Under the pieces are notes generated by a model. It did not search any database. It was not told where the DNA came from and worked only from the letters and a program-made list of their open reading frames with translations. Below, piece by piece: positions 30,648 to 41,943 of a stretch of DNA of 64,000 bases. The DNA lies in NCBI GenBank assembly GCA_013368315.1, contig JAACJM010000194.1, positions 62,001 to 126,000 of the forward strand, given 5' to 3'. The number at the start of each line of letters is the position of its first letter. The first letter of the stretch is position 1. Source of the DNA: Tetrapyrgos nigripes. Lineage: Eukaryota > Basidiomycota > Agaricomycetes > Agaricales > Campanellaceae. A program made the position numbers and the translations under genes.

Positions 30648-31644
30648 CAAGGGGGACCCGGGATTGCGGACCGGTACACTCTGGGGGTCGGTCGGTCGGG
30701 TCATTGAGGTCGTTAAAAATTTTTGGAAGTGTGAAATTTTTTATGGTTTACAGGCTTGTATCAGTGTAATTATGGGTCCTTTTATAGTTCTTGACTTAGT
30801 TCTTGTCATCCAGAGCTGTCTTGGAAGGTGATTGAGCCATTTGGCGTACATCCAATGAGTTGGCCCTAGTGAACTGCAGGGATATCCCCCGGGTATTTTT
30901 GGGCGTACCGGTACCCCTACCCGCGAAAACCCTTCCTTACCCGTCAGAAGGGTACGGGTTTGTACCCCTGGCGGGTAACCCGTCAGTTCACAAGTATATA
31001 TATATAATGTAACTATCTAAATCCAACTACTCGCTATGGAATATTATTTTTGAAGGTGGGATACATCAGTTTTGCTTTGTTCAAGCATTCAGCCACAGTG
31101 ATCAAGGCTTTCCGGCGTGTGAACAGCGACGTGTCACTTACCCATATTTGGATGTCGTGGTGGCAAAATACTATTATTGAACTATGTACTAAAGAATTAC
31201 ACAGAACATACTCAAAGTAGTGAATATATTGAGGTAAACTACGGGTACAAAATTTTGGATGGCGGGTACGGCGGGTCTGCCTTACGGGTAAGGGTCAGCA
31301 CGGGTTTTGAAATCCATACCCGTACCCTTGAGACCCCTACCTGTGACCCCCCACGACCCCCCAAACCCCTGCTTCTCACTAGTTGGCCCGACACCCGCCA
31401 CCCGAGTACCAATGTCTAGATACCCGTGTGGCCACCCCAGCGCGTTAGGATTAGGGCTTCCCTGCGAGGCGCACAGCGCCGAGCCAAGGGTAAGCCAAAA
31501 ATGGAAGGTCAGTATCACGTTGCACCTTCCATATATAGGCATACCTTCCCTATTTAGTAGGTATCGGTCGGTCGGTCGGGTCCCAGAGGCCGTTAAAAAA
31601 TTTTTCGACGTAGTGTACAAAATCAAAATTTTCGGTCCCCCTTG
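30648..31644. mobile_element. Second non-autonomous hAT-type element with perfect TSD
   Basis: The ends CAAGGGGGACC (30648) and GGTCCCCCTTG (to 31644) are inverted. ATGCTTGG occurs outside both ends (30640-30647, 31645-31652), an exact 8-bp duplication. A 39-base subterminal motif with GGTCGGTCGGTCGGGTC and GTTAAAAATTTTT is present near both ends in the same orientation (about 30686 and 31563). It has no transposase frame. A smaller GC-rich element-like sequence (30868-30999) appears nested inside. Confidence 0.88.
30868..30999. mobile_element. Short nested MITE-like sequence
   Basis: It starts TAGTGAACTGCAGGG and ends CCCGTCAGTTCAC, which are partly complementary, and is rich in GGGTACCGG-type motifs. 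The left end closely resembles the sequence at about 53306-53394 in the opposite orientation, so it belongs to a repeated family. No clear target duplication is visible. Further GGGTACGGGT-rich sequence lies at 31235-31430. Confidence 0.5.
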
Positions 31645-31652
31645 ATGCTTGG

Positions 31653-32483
31653 CCATACATAGCCGTCAACTTTTACTGTGCGTCCTACTAGTAGTACTAC
31701 GTGTCTCATACTTCCATAACTCATACCTCCACACCTGCATTCTCCAGTTCTGAATAACCATTGGCATCTTTGTCTCAAATAACACTCTCTTTTCAATCAG
31801 CCCTTTGCCGCCGCCGCTCGTCTGATGAAATGTCATGTTTGGAGGAAGTATGGACAAGAGGAGTTGATTAAATGGGTACCACCCAGGGAATATACTGGAT
31901 TAATAATGGGTTGAGTGGGTTTAAGACTGTTACAGATGCAGTGAGGGAATGGGTTATGAAGGAGCAAAGGAGAGTGGTGAGTAACGTTGTCCCTTCAACC
32001 CTCCATTTACATGACACCTCTTTATAGGGAACTGAACACACTGTAAAGGCAGGACTGCAACGGGGAGTGGATCATTAATGGAGACTGAGGGGGATTGTAG
32101 GGTTTGTGAGTGTTTCTTTTTATTTCTTCTCTGTTTTGTTTTTTACTTCCCTTCGAGTTGCTTTCTCTTGGCTTTTTATACTGACTTTTTTTACCGTGTA
32201 GACCTCTGATGGCCTTCTCCTCATCAGAACCAGACCGGGCAAACCGGGAATATGGGTGTGTGCGGGGCATACTGGTCATGGGATGGTGTGTCTTTCATTT
32301 GTTGTTTGTCTTTTCCCGTCTGGCTGACTTTTTTGTTCTGATGTATAGAGCTGGGCCAGCGTACAACATCTACCTGTGATGAGCCCCACCCCGCCACAAC
32401 CTGGTACCACTGTAGCAGGTGGCGCGCATGTTGGCGGCGTGGAGTTTTTTTCAATCTATTAACCAATCATATGTACAAAGTAA
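31653..32483. other. No feature recognised
   Basis: No coherent gene is seen. Short frames on both strands lack known motifs. Confidence 0.45.
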
Positions 32484-32488
32484 TGATA

Positions 32489-32994
32489 TGTCAAGGTTGT
32501 CGATACACTTAATCAACCACCCAAGTCACACAATATGAGAGAGCCAGTTACAAAGAATAGATTGAGAGAGAGAGAGAGTAGTAAGCAGACTAGGCTCTAC
32601 ACTGCATAGTAATAGTGCAGAGCGGAGACGAAGTGAACGAACTAAGGAATAGGTTACAAGGATAACAGGTATATAAGTAATGTGTGAACAGAGGGGAAGA
32701 AATAGGTAATAATAAAACAGTGCCATGTGGAGATGTCAAAGATGAGAGAATAGTAAGTCAAATATGGATAGATGAAGGTACTGGATCACAAAGAATGATT
32801 GACAGTGGGAATGTCCATGGAGATAGAAAGCGGAGGAGATAAGTATGTGAGTCATAGATCTGGAAAGATGGTAACTATAGACGATGATGGGAAATAGTTG
32901 ATGTTTATGGAGTTAAAGGTAGATAGAGTGGAAAATGGGTAGTAAAGGGAAAAGAATAGAAAGGAAGTGAATAGGCGGGGAGTGATTCATGACA
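32489..32994 (-). repeat. Solo LTR, minus orientation, TSD TGATA
   Basis: On the minus strand it begins TGTCATGAATCACTCC and ends CCTTGACA. TGATA lies on both sides (32484-32488, 32995-32999). It matches the repeat at 33934-34465 in the opposite orientation and is related to that at 48321-48706, all sharing 'gtgtgacttgggtggtt' near the 3' end. A solo LTR with target duplication indicates LTR-LTR recombination of a former retrotransposon. Confidence 0.88.
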
Positions 32995-32999
32995 TGATA

Positions 33000-33928
33000 G
33001 GTCTATTCATGTGCTACCCAAATAGGTGCCCAACCGCAAACCCGCCTGCAGTATGATGTAACGGCTCAACGCGATGCGTTGAGATACTCGTTTTGTAAAG
33101 TGGCCCTCCAAGCCGATTGCGAGGCCAAAGCCGAGTTTGGAAGCCTTGAGGATGGACAGGCAGCAATGGACCTTGGTCCATACCATCCAGCCCAGAGCAC
33201 CAGTCATATGAGTCTCTGTCTTGGCCTAAGTTATTTAGCAGGGCTTTTATAAAAAAGAGTCAGTTGTGAGCATAGGAATGACCGTCGTTTTTTATATGAA
33301 GCTATCTATGGAACAACCTAGTATTTTACAAAATTGCCGTGTCACAGGGTGAAGTTGAAGCTTCAACGCTTGGGATTCCAGCTGTTGAAGACCCCCCCCC
33401 TGGCCCCTTTCTTTCTCCTCCCCTCTTTATCCTCTCCCTCCCCTGTTGATATCCTTTATTATCAATGCAAGGCTCTTTGTACCCTTTGACGACATCTACT
33501 CCATTTGTTAGACTCTTGTCCCATTGAATGTTGAGGATGAGATTGAGGAAGTTGAGATTTGGATGAGGGCAGGAGCCTGTTCCATCTGCTGTGCCAGTGA
33601 GGGCCCAGGAAACATGTACATTACACTGTCATTTGGGTTAAGTTAGAAATAACATGCATATGGAACTCATGCTGATGGTGACATTTCACGTGTAAGGGTT
33701 CTTTGGTTGTGGTTTGATGTCGGTGTTGATCTTATGGCGAAGGCAACATGAGAAGCCAGGCTCAACATGCTGCAAGCTAATATGACATGAGATGAGATGT
33801 GAAACAGCTGGGGATGAAATGTGCAGGTGGGGGAGAAAGGAAAAGGAAAACTGAGGCAAAAAGACAAGTTAGCTCAGTTCAATGTTGAAAAATAAAAAAT
33901 AAAGTAGAAGTGGTAGTATGTCTACTCA
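33000..33928. other. Spacer between two solo LTRs, no gene
   Basis: No gene is recognised. The stretch at about 33355-33425 is nearly identical to 12806-12875 (see that entry). Confidence 0.5.
33355..33425. repeat. 70-bp segment shared with 12806-12875
   Basis: The two segments share 'gggattccagctgttgaaga', the poly-C run and 'tggcccctttctttctc', differing at few bases. They are 20 kb apart with unrelated flanks. This suggests a small dispersed element or a filler sequence. Confidence 0.75.
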
Positions 33929-33933
33929 CCTTT

Positions 33934-34465
33934 TATCATGAATTGCTCCCTGTCTATTCATTTCCTTTCGATTCCTTCTCCTTTACTACCTATTTCCCAC
34001 TCTATTTACTTTTAACCCTATAAACATCAACCATTTCCCATCATCGTTTATAGTTACCATCTCCCTAGATCTATGACTCACACACTTATCTCCTCCGCTT
34101 TCTATCTCCACGGACATTCCCACTGTCAATCATTCTTTATGATCCAGTACCTTCATCTATCCATATTCAACTTATTATTCTCTTGCCCTTGACGTTTCCA
34201 CATGATACTGTCTATTATTACTTACTCTTTCCCATCTGTTTGTATTTTACTTATATACCTGTGATCTTTGTAACCCATTCCTTAGTTTGTTCACTTTGTC
34301 TCCGCTCTGTACTATTACTATGCAGTGTAGAGCCTAGTCAGCTTACTACCTCACCTCTCTATCTCTCTATCTCTCTATCTCTCTTTCTCAAATCTATTCT
34401 CTTGTAACTGGTCTTCTCGTATTGTGTGACTTGGGTGGTTACTGAGTGTATCGACAACCTTGACA
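33934..34465 (+). repeat. Solo LTR, plus orientation, TSD CCTTT
   Basis: It starts TATCATGAATTGCTCC, where the sister copy has TGTCATGAATCACTCC (the first G mutated to A), and ends CCTTGACA. CCTTT flanks both sides (33929-33933, 34466-34470). It contains a TCTCTATC microsatellite at about 34355-34385. It is in the opposite orientation to the copy at 32489. Confidence 0.88.
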
Positions 34466-34470
34466 CCTTT

Positions 34471-34954
34471 TCTCTATTCCTCCTTCACAAGGCTGGCACT
34501 GGCCACCTCCAGCATCTACAAATATATAATTAAAATCCCTCTCCAACCATCTGTTAATTTCCCCCAACACATACACTAACACTCTATACCCATATTCTTT
34601 TCCCCACTGCCTCATTTCTCTTTCCCTCTCCCCCCTTACCCTGAACTATGCTGTCATCCCCTCTCGTCCACTGCCCGTTCTTTTCCTGGTGTTGACATTG
34701 ATGATGCAAATGCACAGCACCCAGCACCCAGCACCCAGGGCTTGACTCCATACTCATATGTAGTCTTAACAGGACAATTTTACAGCTGTCCAACCTTACC
34801 AACACCCTCTAAAAACTTCTCCATATAGTATGGTAGATGGTAGAGCTTTACCCATATAATCATCACCTGTATATGACTTTTACAGTTGTACATATGGGTA
34901 TCATACATTATGAGCCATCATTTGAGAAGTCATTGTTGTTGGTTGGAGAGAAAA
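34471..34954. other. No feature recognised
   Basis: No gene is supported. A triple 'agcaccc' run lies near 34721-34737. Confidence 0.4.
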
Positions 34955-36340
34955 CAGAGGCTCAGTCCAACTCAACCATAAACCAATTCATCATTCACCA
35001 TCCACTATTGAGTCATCAACATCAGATCCCAGTACAGCAGCAAACCTCGTCCACCTCTCTTCACTTACTTCCTACCACCTCTCTCCCCACAGGTAGAAAC
35101 ACAGATGCTTTACCACATCATCATGAATGAGAATAGAAACAATGATGATAATACAAATGAATCAAAGACAAGAGGAGAAAGACAATTACGTCCACAACCA
35201 GAAACAGCCCAAGGCAAAGAAAGTGTAAGTGTAAAGTCACCCATGTCCTGCCAAGGAAACACCCAGAACCTAACCAATCCTACCTGAGTATTCCAACTAA
35301 GCCCACTATAATGGGAAATCCAAGTGTAAAACAAAGCAAATGAGCGTACTGTTATCATTGATGGCCCAAGAATATCCAGTTCCTGACGGCCAACACCGCA
35401 AGTCCAGGAACGAACATGGACATCCAGCTACAGCAACCAGGCAATCGGAGTGGACGGTATCAATGTGCACGTCGATACAGCAGGCATGTCCCCCCAACAC
35501 ATCCCCCATCCCCCCTTGTCCCCCCTCAAACCTGGTACTCCAATATCTCTCCAGTAGCCGAGGGTCCAGCACGTAGCATGCACAGTACAGTGGAGAAACA
35601 AGAAGACACGGAAAAAAAAAAAGAAAAAAGCAAAACATTGAAAGATAGCAAAAAAGAAGGAAAGACATAATAAATAGGAATGAACAATGGCCCTCGACTG
35701 ACCACTCTCCCAACTGAAACTCAATTAAATGTCCCACTACGACGAAGTGAAACAATCCAGGCGGGTAATGAGACATGAGCTCACAAGAGCCATATGGCCT
35801 CAAAGTCAAGGTAGAGTACTTCAGAACACAATCAAATTGATAAAGAACAAGAACCCGATAACACACACCAAATGAATAACGAAACATGAAACAAAGGAAA
35901 GAAGTAAGCCCCCCACTTGCCCCCCCCCCTGCCCCCCAATACTCTATACCCCCACACCGTCCCCAGAATATAACATAAAGATACGAAGGAAAGGAGGAAA
36001 TGAAGAAACCCCCAAAAAAGAAAAGAAACTCACTAATAACCAGCCTCAACTACGTCCGAGTCCAACCTTCCACACCTTTTTCCTTCCCCTCACCTGCCTT
36101 GACGAGCTGCCCCTCCCTCTGTACCCATGCTTCCACAGCGGTAGCCCCAGAGAACGCCTCATTCTCGTTAACTGTAATACTCGGCAACTGCGCCAACCTC
36201 CGTTTATCATTCCCATTTTCTGGTGTACTTTGGTTAACAGATGCAGTTGGGACTCGGACAAGGTGGGCGTGTGGTCTCATCACTGCCACTGTTGTAGGAA
36301 GGAGCCAATTCTGAGTTATGGAGATGTTGAGGAGCCTGGA
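34955..36340. repeat. Duplicated intergenic block X2
   Basis: This is the counterpart of X1 (about 200-1500), in the same orientation and with landmarks in the same order, ending just before the insertion that carries the five-exon gene. A minus-strand frame of 247 codons (35306-36049) is open, but the matching part of X1 is broken by stops, so I read it as non-coding. A GTGAGTTTC donor-like motif at the equivalent of 1060 in X1 reads GCGAGTTTC there. Confidence 0.7.
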
Positions 36341-36617
36341 GGGCGCTGAGAAGGGTTGGATGTCGGAACTTTTGAAACGACGTCATAACATAGCGTAACC
36401 TATTATTACTCGAGTAATGGCAAGTTGCCGAAATAAGCGGATTATTAAGATGAAGAAAATCATTATATGGGTGCCGGCTGGAGCAGTTATAATACATAAT
36501 GGGGAGCGCCCGGTCATCAAGGGGGGGAGCGACACTCGACAATCAAAAAGTGAATCCTTATGATAAGCTTTGATGTTTCACACTATTGAGTATTGAATAG
36601 TGAGTAGGCAATTATGA

Positions 36618-36693
36618 AGGCCCTACACGAGAGTCGAACCCTTGCGAATCCAGAACCACATTGGGACGTCATAGACAGTTAGGCCACTGACCT
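36618..36693 (-). other. tRNA-like sequence with A and B boxes
   Basis: On the minus strand the 76 bases contain TGGCCTAACTGT, close to the polymerase III A box, and GGTTCGACTCT, close to the B box, at nearly tRNA spacing. The outer ends AGGTCAG and AGGGCCT can form five pairs. I cannot build clean D, anticodon or T stems, so this is a tRNA relic or the head of a SINE rather than a working tRNA gene. Confidence 0.3.
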
Positions 36694-36903
36694 GTGTTAG
36701 TACAAGGGATCAAGCTTTATCTGACATGTCATTTGTGGCCCATATACTCCACACTGCCCAATCAATGTGGGCGACATAGCGACTTGCATTCGCAACCTCT
36801 CAAAATCTACTCTGATGGATGCCACAAGCAATGTATTTCAGACCCAGATGTATGTATGTACAATTTAAATTCAGACAAACTGCAATGAATAGTATCAATT
36901 ATA

Positions 36904-38600
36904 CTAATTTCTCCGAGTACTTCGCTTGGGGCGCGTACTACGTTCCGGCTCATCAGACTCAGCTTCGAGATGAGTGCTAGAAGGAGCAGCTCTCGTAGCC
37001 CTTCCTCGCCTATGCCCAGTTCCACCTCTACGACCACGAAGTTGATTAGATGGATCAAGCGCCGTTACATCAAGATCATTGACACCCGCGTGAACAGCAT
37101 CAATGTCTGATGAACTCGGAGTGTTGGCCGGTGTGACGACGACAGAGGGAAGAGTGTTAGAGGAAGGATCAGATGATGCATGCGGAACTTGATGGGCAAC
37201 GCTCGGAGCTGATGGTACCACGAGTTGCTGCATCAGCGCATCGAGCTCATCAATCTCGCCATCGCCAGAAGTGCTAGGATCCGTGAGAGCAAATGTAATG
37301 CCAGTGACTCCAGCAAATACTCGTCGGTTGTAGAAGTCGTATAGAGATTTGGCCCAGGATGTACCTTTCGACTCAGCCAATACAATCATCTTGCGGTACT
37401 GTTGGAAATGTTCGCGATAGGGAATGCGTGATACAGTGCCGACTTCGGAAAACTCTTTATCAGGAGAGATGATGAAGCGAAGCTTTAGAGAATTTTATGT
37501 AGTGAGTATTACCGTCCTGATTGAAATAGATAACGTGCACGTACCATGATCGCAGACAGAGCAATGCACGATGCATTGACACCACGCACTCCCCACAGAT
37601 GGCCAGCCAAATTGCCTCCGACTTTGTCATCTGGGTTCTTGATGGATGCGGGACCGAAAAGCGTAACGCGAATGATCTGCAAAATAAGGGTTCAGTTGGA
37701 TACAAATAGAATATGATCACAATACTTACACGGGGCTGGAACTCGTTGAGAAAAAGTGTATGCGGGTTGATGATTTGATCAGGGAAAAAAATGGGAGCAA
37801 GCTTCTCTTCACGAACATCCTTCTTCCCTTGTGTCCACAGACTAGTGAGATCGTCAGATTGTGCACGCTTTTCCCCTGCTTTCGCAACTGAGATGTAATC
37901 AGGAAGTGAAAGTTCACGAAGGATGATAGTGGCGTGTGAACGAACACGATCCGTCGTATGGGTACGCTGGTTGTTAAGAGCTTTCCGAAACTATCAACAC
38001 ATAACTTATGTCAGTAAAAACAGTCTCGGAATATTAGATGGGTGACGAACCTCAGTTTTGAATGATGGTAACGTAGCTGCAAGATTTTGCAAGCGTGGAT
38101 CACCAAGATGGCTGTGCAACTCTGCAATCATTCCGGCCTTGTACGTCGTCTGATCGGCGAATCGTTCTGGGGAGAAAGGATCAACGTGATTCGCAGGTAA
38201 AGGACACTGAAAGATTTCGGTGTTGATCCAAGGTTCATTCATCACCGCAAACTTTGCTCCAAGATGGGAAATCTGTGTAACGAAAGGGGCTACACCAGGA
38301 TCGACAGGAGCTTCGCGTTTTCGGCCTTGTTTACGCTTGGATGTCTTTGCTTTGAGTACGCTGATGGCAAGCTGGAGCTGAGAGATCTTCTCACGAAGAG
38401 CCTGATTCTGCAAATGGGCTTCTTGAAGCCGCTGAAAAACTCATCAGAAATACACTTGATGTGAGAAATTATATGTAATGACGACGCACCTGGTAGACTA
38501 GAGCTGGATTACTCCCAGCAGGCGGAACAACAATTTCCGGAAGATTACTGATCTCCTCGCCAACCTCACCAAATTCCCCAAGATCGTCACTGTCGGACAT
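36904..38600 (-). CDS. Intact five-exon gene, DUF6698-like, function unknown
   Basis: Exons (minus) are 38490-38600, 38051-38431, 37730-37990, 37545-37676 and 36904-37482. All four introns are 53-68 bases, with GT/AG ends and phase 0, and the product is 487 residues. The N-terminus is acidic (MSDSDDLGEFGEVGEE), followed by a coiled-coil stretch (HLQNQALREKISQLQLAISVLKA), a basic patch, a central domain with VTLFGPASI, GHLWGVRGV and LRFIISPDKEF, and a long Ser/Pro/Asp-rich tail ending in Arg-rich motifs. The LFGP, LWGV and SPDxxF pattern resembles the DUF6698 group of Agaricomycetes, recalled from memory. The tail could bind nucleic acid. It lies between X2 and copy B, where block A has no such gene, so it came in or was lost from A. 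No lesion is visible. Confidence 0.72.
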
Positions 38601-39580
38601 GTTACAGGTGTCGAGATGGGAGTGCAAGAGTGAGCGTAAGAGGCTGCGTTCAAAGTAGGTGTTGACTTATGTACTTATGTGTCAAAAAACTGACTCCACT
38701 CGAGTCAGCGTTTTGCATCGGAGTTCTGGATCCTATTATGTCAAAAATTGTGAAAGATTAACCTTTCCTCAAGGCAGCATCGCGTCGGACTTCTCGCATC
38801 ATTTTCTTTGAACTTTCTACAAATGGTAAGTAATAAATGTTTTACATCATGAATCATGATACCTCCGTAAAACCTGGGTATAGCCTCTTCATTCTAAGAA
38901 ACAAATCTTTGGAGGCATAAGGTAGGGAATAATCAACAAAGAGTGCGTATCTCGGCTGTATGGGTAGTGATGGGAGGGACCAGGTACTTCATCGAAGAGC
39001 GAAGGCTTTTCTGTTGATCAGAGGATGATGCCGGCGATGCCCATGAGGCAATTATAATGGCGTCTATATTTGGTTCATGCCGGTGATAATGACATCATGA
39101 TGCCGAACTGATTATAATGCCGAATGGAAAGTTCCGACAGAGTCAGGAGGAGGCGGGGGGTTTCTTCTGCGTAGCAAAAACGAGGGTAGGAAAAGTTGTT
39201 ATTTGTATAGGCAGGAAAACACGAGAGAACAAAAGAAGAAAAAGCGAGATTGACAAAGAAAAACCTGGTATAAGCAAGAGCAGGGCGAAAGGTAAAGTGG
39301 AAAGGATGAGTAATAGTGCATAAAAAACGATAGATGAAGAACGACAACGAGAAAGGAATTCGTTACCCACCTTCCTTCAACCCAGCAAAAAATGCGCATA
39401 TATTGACACCGACACTCTGTACCCTTCCTTCCTGAACAAGTTTCCGAACGGCGTTCTAGTGTGTGGTTGAGGGGTTGTGATGTGGGTGGATGTATAAGGG
39501 CGAGAGCGGGAAGTATTCATATGAGCGAGCGTATTGAAGGGCGGCAGTTGCAACAGATGAGTAGAGGTGGGTTGCGGTGC
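38601..39580. other. No gene recognised
   Basis: This stretch lies upstream of the five-exon gene and must include its promoter. Short Phe/Ser-rich frames on the minus strand have no support. Confidence 0.45.
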
Positions 39581-39584
39581 ACAG

Positions 39585-40500
39585 AACAATGCGAGACGTA
39601 GATATCGATGTGGGTATGAAGGAAAGGGAAAGAGAATAGGTGGTTAGCACGATGTATAACCTCCGCAAGAAAGACAGTATACTCACGGTTATCGCAACCA
39701 AGCAAGTCAAAATCTCCTCTACGGTTTCGTTGACGGTTGCTCGGACTTTGTTGGGGTGACTGTGTTACGCGGACATGAAGTAGCAGTCCGTGGAGTAGTC
39801 AAGTGGGACAAGTTGGTAACAGAGGCAGGAAAGGCGAGTTAGTCAAAACCGTGGACTGTTCACGTCTGCGGTTTCGGCTATTTCGGATTTGCTCGGACTT
39901 CTTTTCCGACTTCGATGCCGACCTCGTCTTAGAAATGCGCGAGCAAAGCTCACCTCAGCCGAGTGGTTGGAATTATAATCGGAATAGTAGCTACATGATC
40001 CTCATGTCTGATTTTGACTATTCTAGGGCTTTCTCGTCTCATGGCCTCATGTGTCTGATGTTGCAACGGCGCTTGTGAACTTACATGTAAGCTTCAAGTG
40101 AGGTGTGATCTCCCATCCACTGCAAAGCCCGATCAAGCTTTGTAGGTTGCCTCAGTTCCTACACTTATCAGCAAAGCACAGGCCATATACACATCATGCT
40201 CGTTCCCATAACAGTTTGGATTTGTCTTTCAAGTAGAAATCAGCTTGTATATAGTTCTTAGCTAGATAGGTTGATGATGCTGCTCCGCTCAGATCCTAGA
40301 GTCTTTGTGCATCTATCAATATTATGATATGATTGTGCCCCTGAATATCTATCCACATAGAGATAGTAGGCTCATCTCACAAGTCTGCTACAAGACGTAT
40401 AGAGTAACATTCAGCATTTTGAGGACAGCGGGATCAGTGCTAAATATGTAACAAGTGAAATGAGATCCACAGGAAACTGGCAGATATTTAAGGACAGACG
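39585..40500. repeat. Duplicated upstream region of 7TM copy B
   Basis: It matches about 1490-2500 upstream of copy A, including 'ggggtgactgtgttacgcgg' and the 'gctagatag' region. It is shorter in places, for example in the repeated 'tttcggcta' motif. Confidence 0.7.
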
Positions 40501-40559
40501 AAACAATGCCTGTGCACTCAAACTACTCTTCGCTGCTGCAATCCTCGCAAACATCAAGA

Positions 40560-41943
40560 ATGCAGTCATCCTTTCTTACATCCTCAGATATCACAGCCAT
40601 TCAAGTGATTTTAGTGGAAACTGTAGTTGAAGGACTCTTCTTTGGTAGGTCCAGAGCCCAAAGATCAACTTTGATGTATCTCCCTACTCATTGCCTTGCT
40701 ATCCAGGCATCGAGCTTTTGATTACCATTTCTACCATCTTGCTGCTATGGTATGCTTGTCCCAAACTTTTCTGACACAATTTCAACCATGGACCTAGTCA
40801 GCAAGGACTTCAACAGTCACCAATGCGACTTTTTCTAGTGGCTGCATGCGCAATCATGCTTACAAGCTCAGCATTGATAATGGGGATAACTCGGATATAT
40901 GATATAGTTCAGATCCAGGGTATGGCATATCAGACATACAATCCTGTTCCAACTATGATTACAGTTCAATTGATGGAGGCAGTGGTGACAAGAATTAGTG
41001 TGAGTTCCTCTGTGCTATTCTAATTCCTTACCTGAATACTGTAGTATATGCAAATAGTATTTCCTGGGAGATGTCATTGTCGTTTGGAGGGCATGGATCC
41101 TTTTTCAAAGGGAACCTATTCCCAGAGGGATTCTTCTTTTCTGTATTGCTCAATCAGTGGGTAAGAATTCATGCCACACTCACCTCAGAGAAATTAAATT
41201 TGTTGAGCTGACATTTCTGGATTTAGGATGCAGTATATATGATGTGTTCCTTGCCATGAAAGATGAACTTGACGCAAATTTTGTATGTATATCTTTTGTT
41301 GCTTTATTGAACCCAGCCCTACATTAATACCATACAGGACACAGCTCAATCTATCAGAGTGATAATGCCAATATCACTCATCTTCACCAACCTCACAGCA
41401 ACTCTTCTGATTGCAAAGAAGGCTTGGTAAGCACATAGCAGACTGTTGGCTCCCTAGTTCCTGGCTTTAGCTTGATTTCTCAACAGGCACTACAGACAAT
41501 CTGTTAAAGCTCACCTTGGCCAATTAAATACAAAAAGCCAAGTTGAACAGATACTGTTACTCTCAGTACAGTCTGGTATAATCTATTGCATTCCCTGGGT
41601 AGGTCTTTTTATGGGCATTTTCAAATGGCAATAACATCTTGAATTTTAGATATTAGTCCTGCCTACTTCATTCAACCCCAGATATACTGAATTTGTAGAC
41701 ACTTACCTGGGTTTAATCATGCCCCACCTGGAAACAATCTATCCCACTGCAATAATCTTTCTCTCCCGCCTCTACAGGAACCACCAAGACTCTATTCTTG
41801 AGAGTCTTTCTCAACCTCTGGAATTTGCAGCTCCTACCCCATCATCTCAATCTGATCCACCAGCATCCACACAGGCACATGACACTCAAGATGGAGAGAA
41901 TGATATCCAGGAAGTTAGTACAGGAAATTCTGTGGTAGTTTGA
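40560..41943 (+). CDS. Seven-helix membrane protein, copy B, intact
   Basis: Exons are 40560-40644, 40707-40749, 40798-40999, 41058-41160, 41227-41282, 41338-41426, 41487-41598 and 41650-41943, giving 327 residues with no stop. Seven hydrophobic stretches can be placed: VEGLFFGIELLITISTILLL, the AACAIMLTSSALIMG region, GDVIVVWRAW (helix 3), GILLFCIAQSVGCSIYDVF, ISLIFTNLTATLLIAKKAW, the SVQSGIIYCIPWILVLP region, and ETIYPTAIIFL. This is a common membrane family in Agaricomycetes, GPCR-like in layout but without known ligand or G-protein contacts. The short cytosolic tail is Pro/Ser/Gln-rich and ends VVV. The last exon keeps the sequence into which the chromovirus inserted in copy A (ccccagatatactg, about 41680). 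Confidence 0.88.

Noticed and set aside
35306..36049. A 247-codon minus-strand open frame in block X2
   Set aside because: The matching sequence in X1 is broken into short frames and the composition is Phe/Ser/Leu-rich antisense of pyrimidine tracts. I take it as chance.
36618..36693. A functional tRNA gene
   Set aside because: D, anticodon and T stems cannot be built cleanly.
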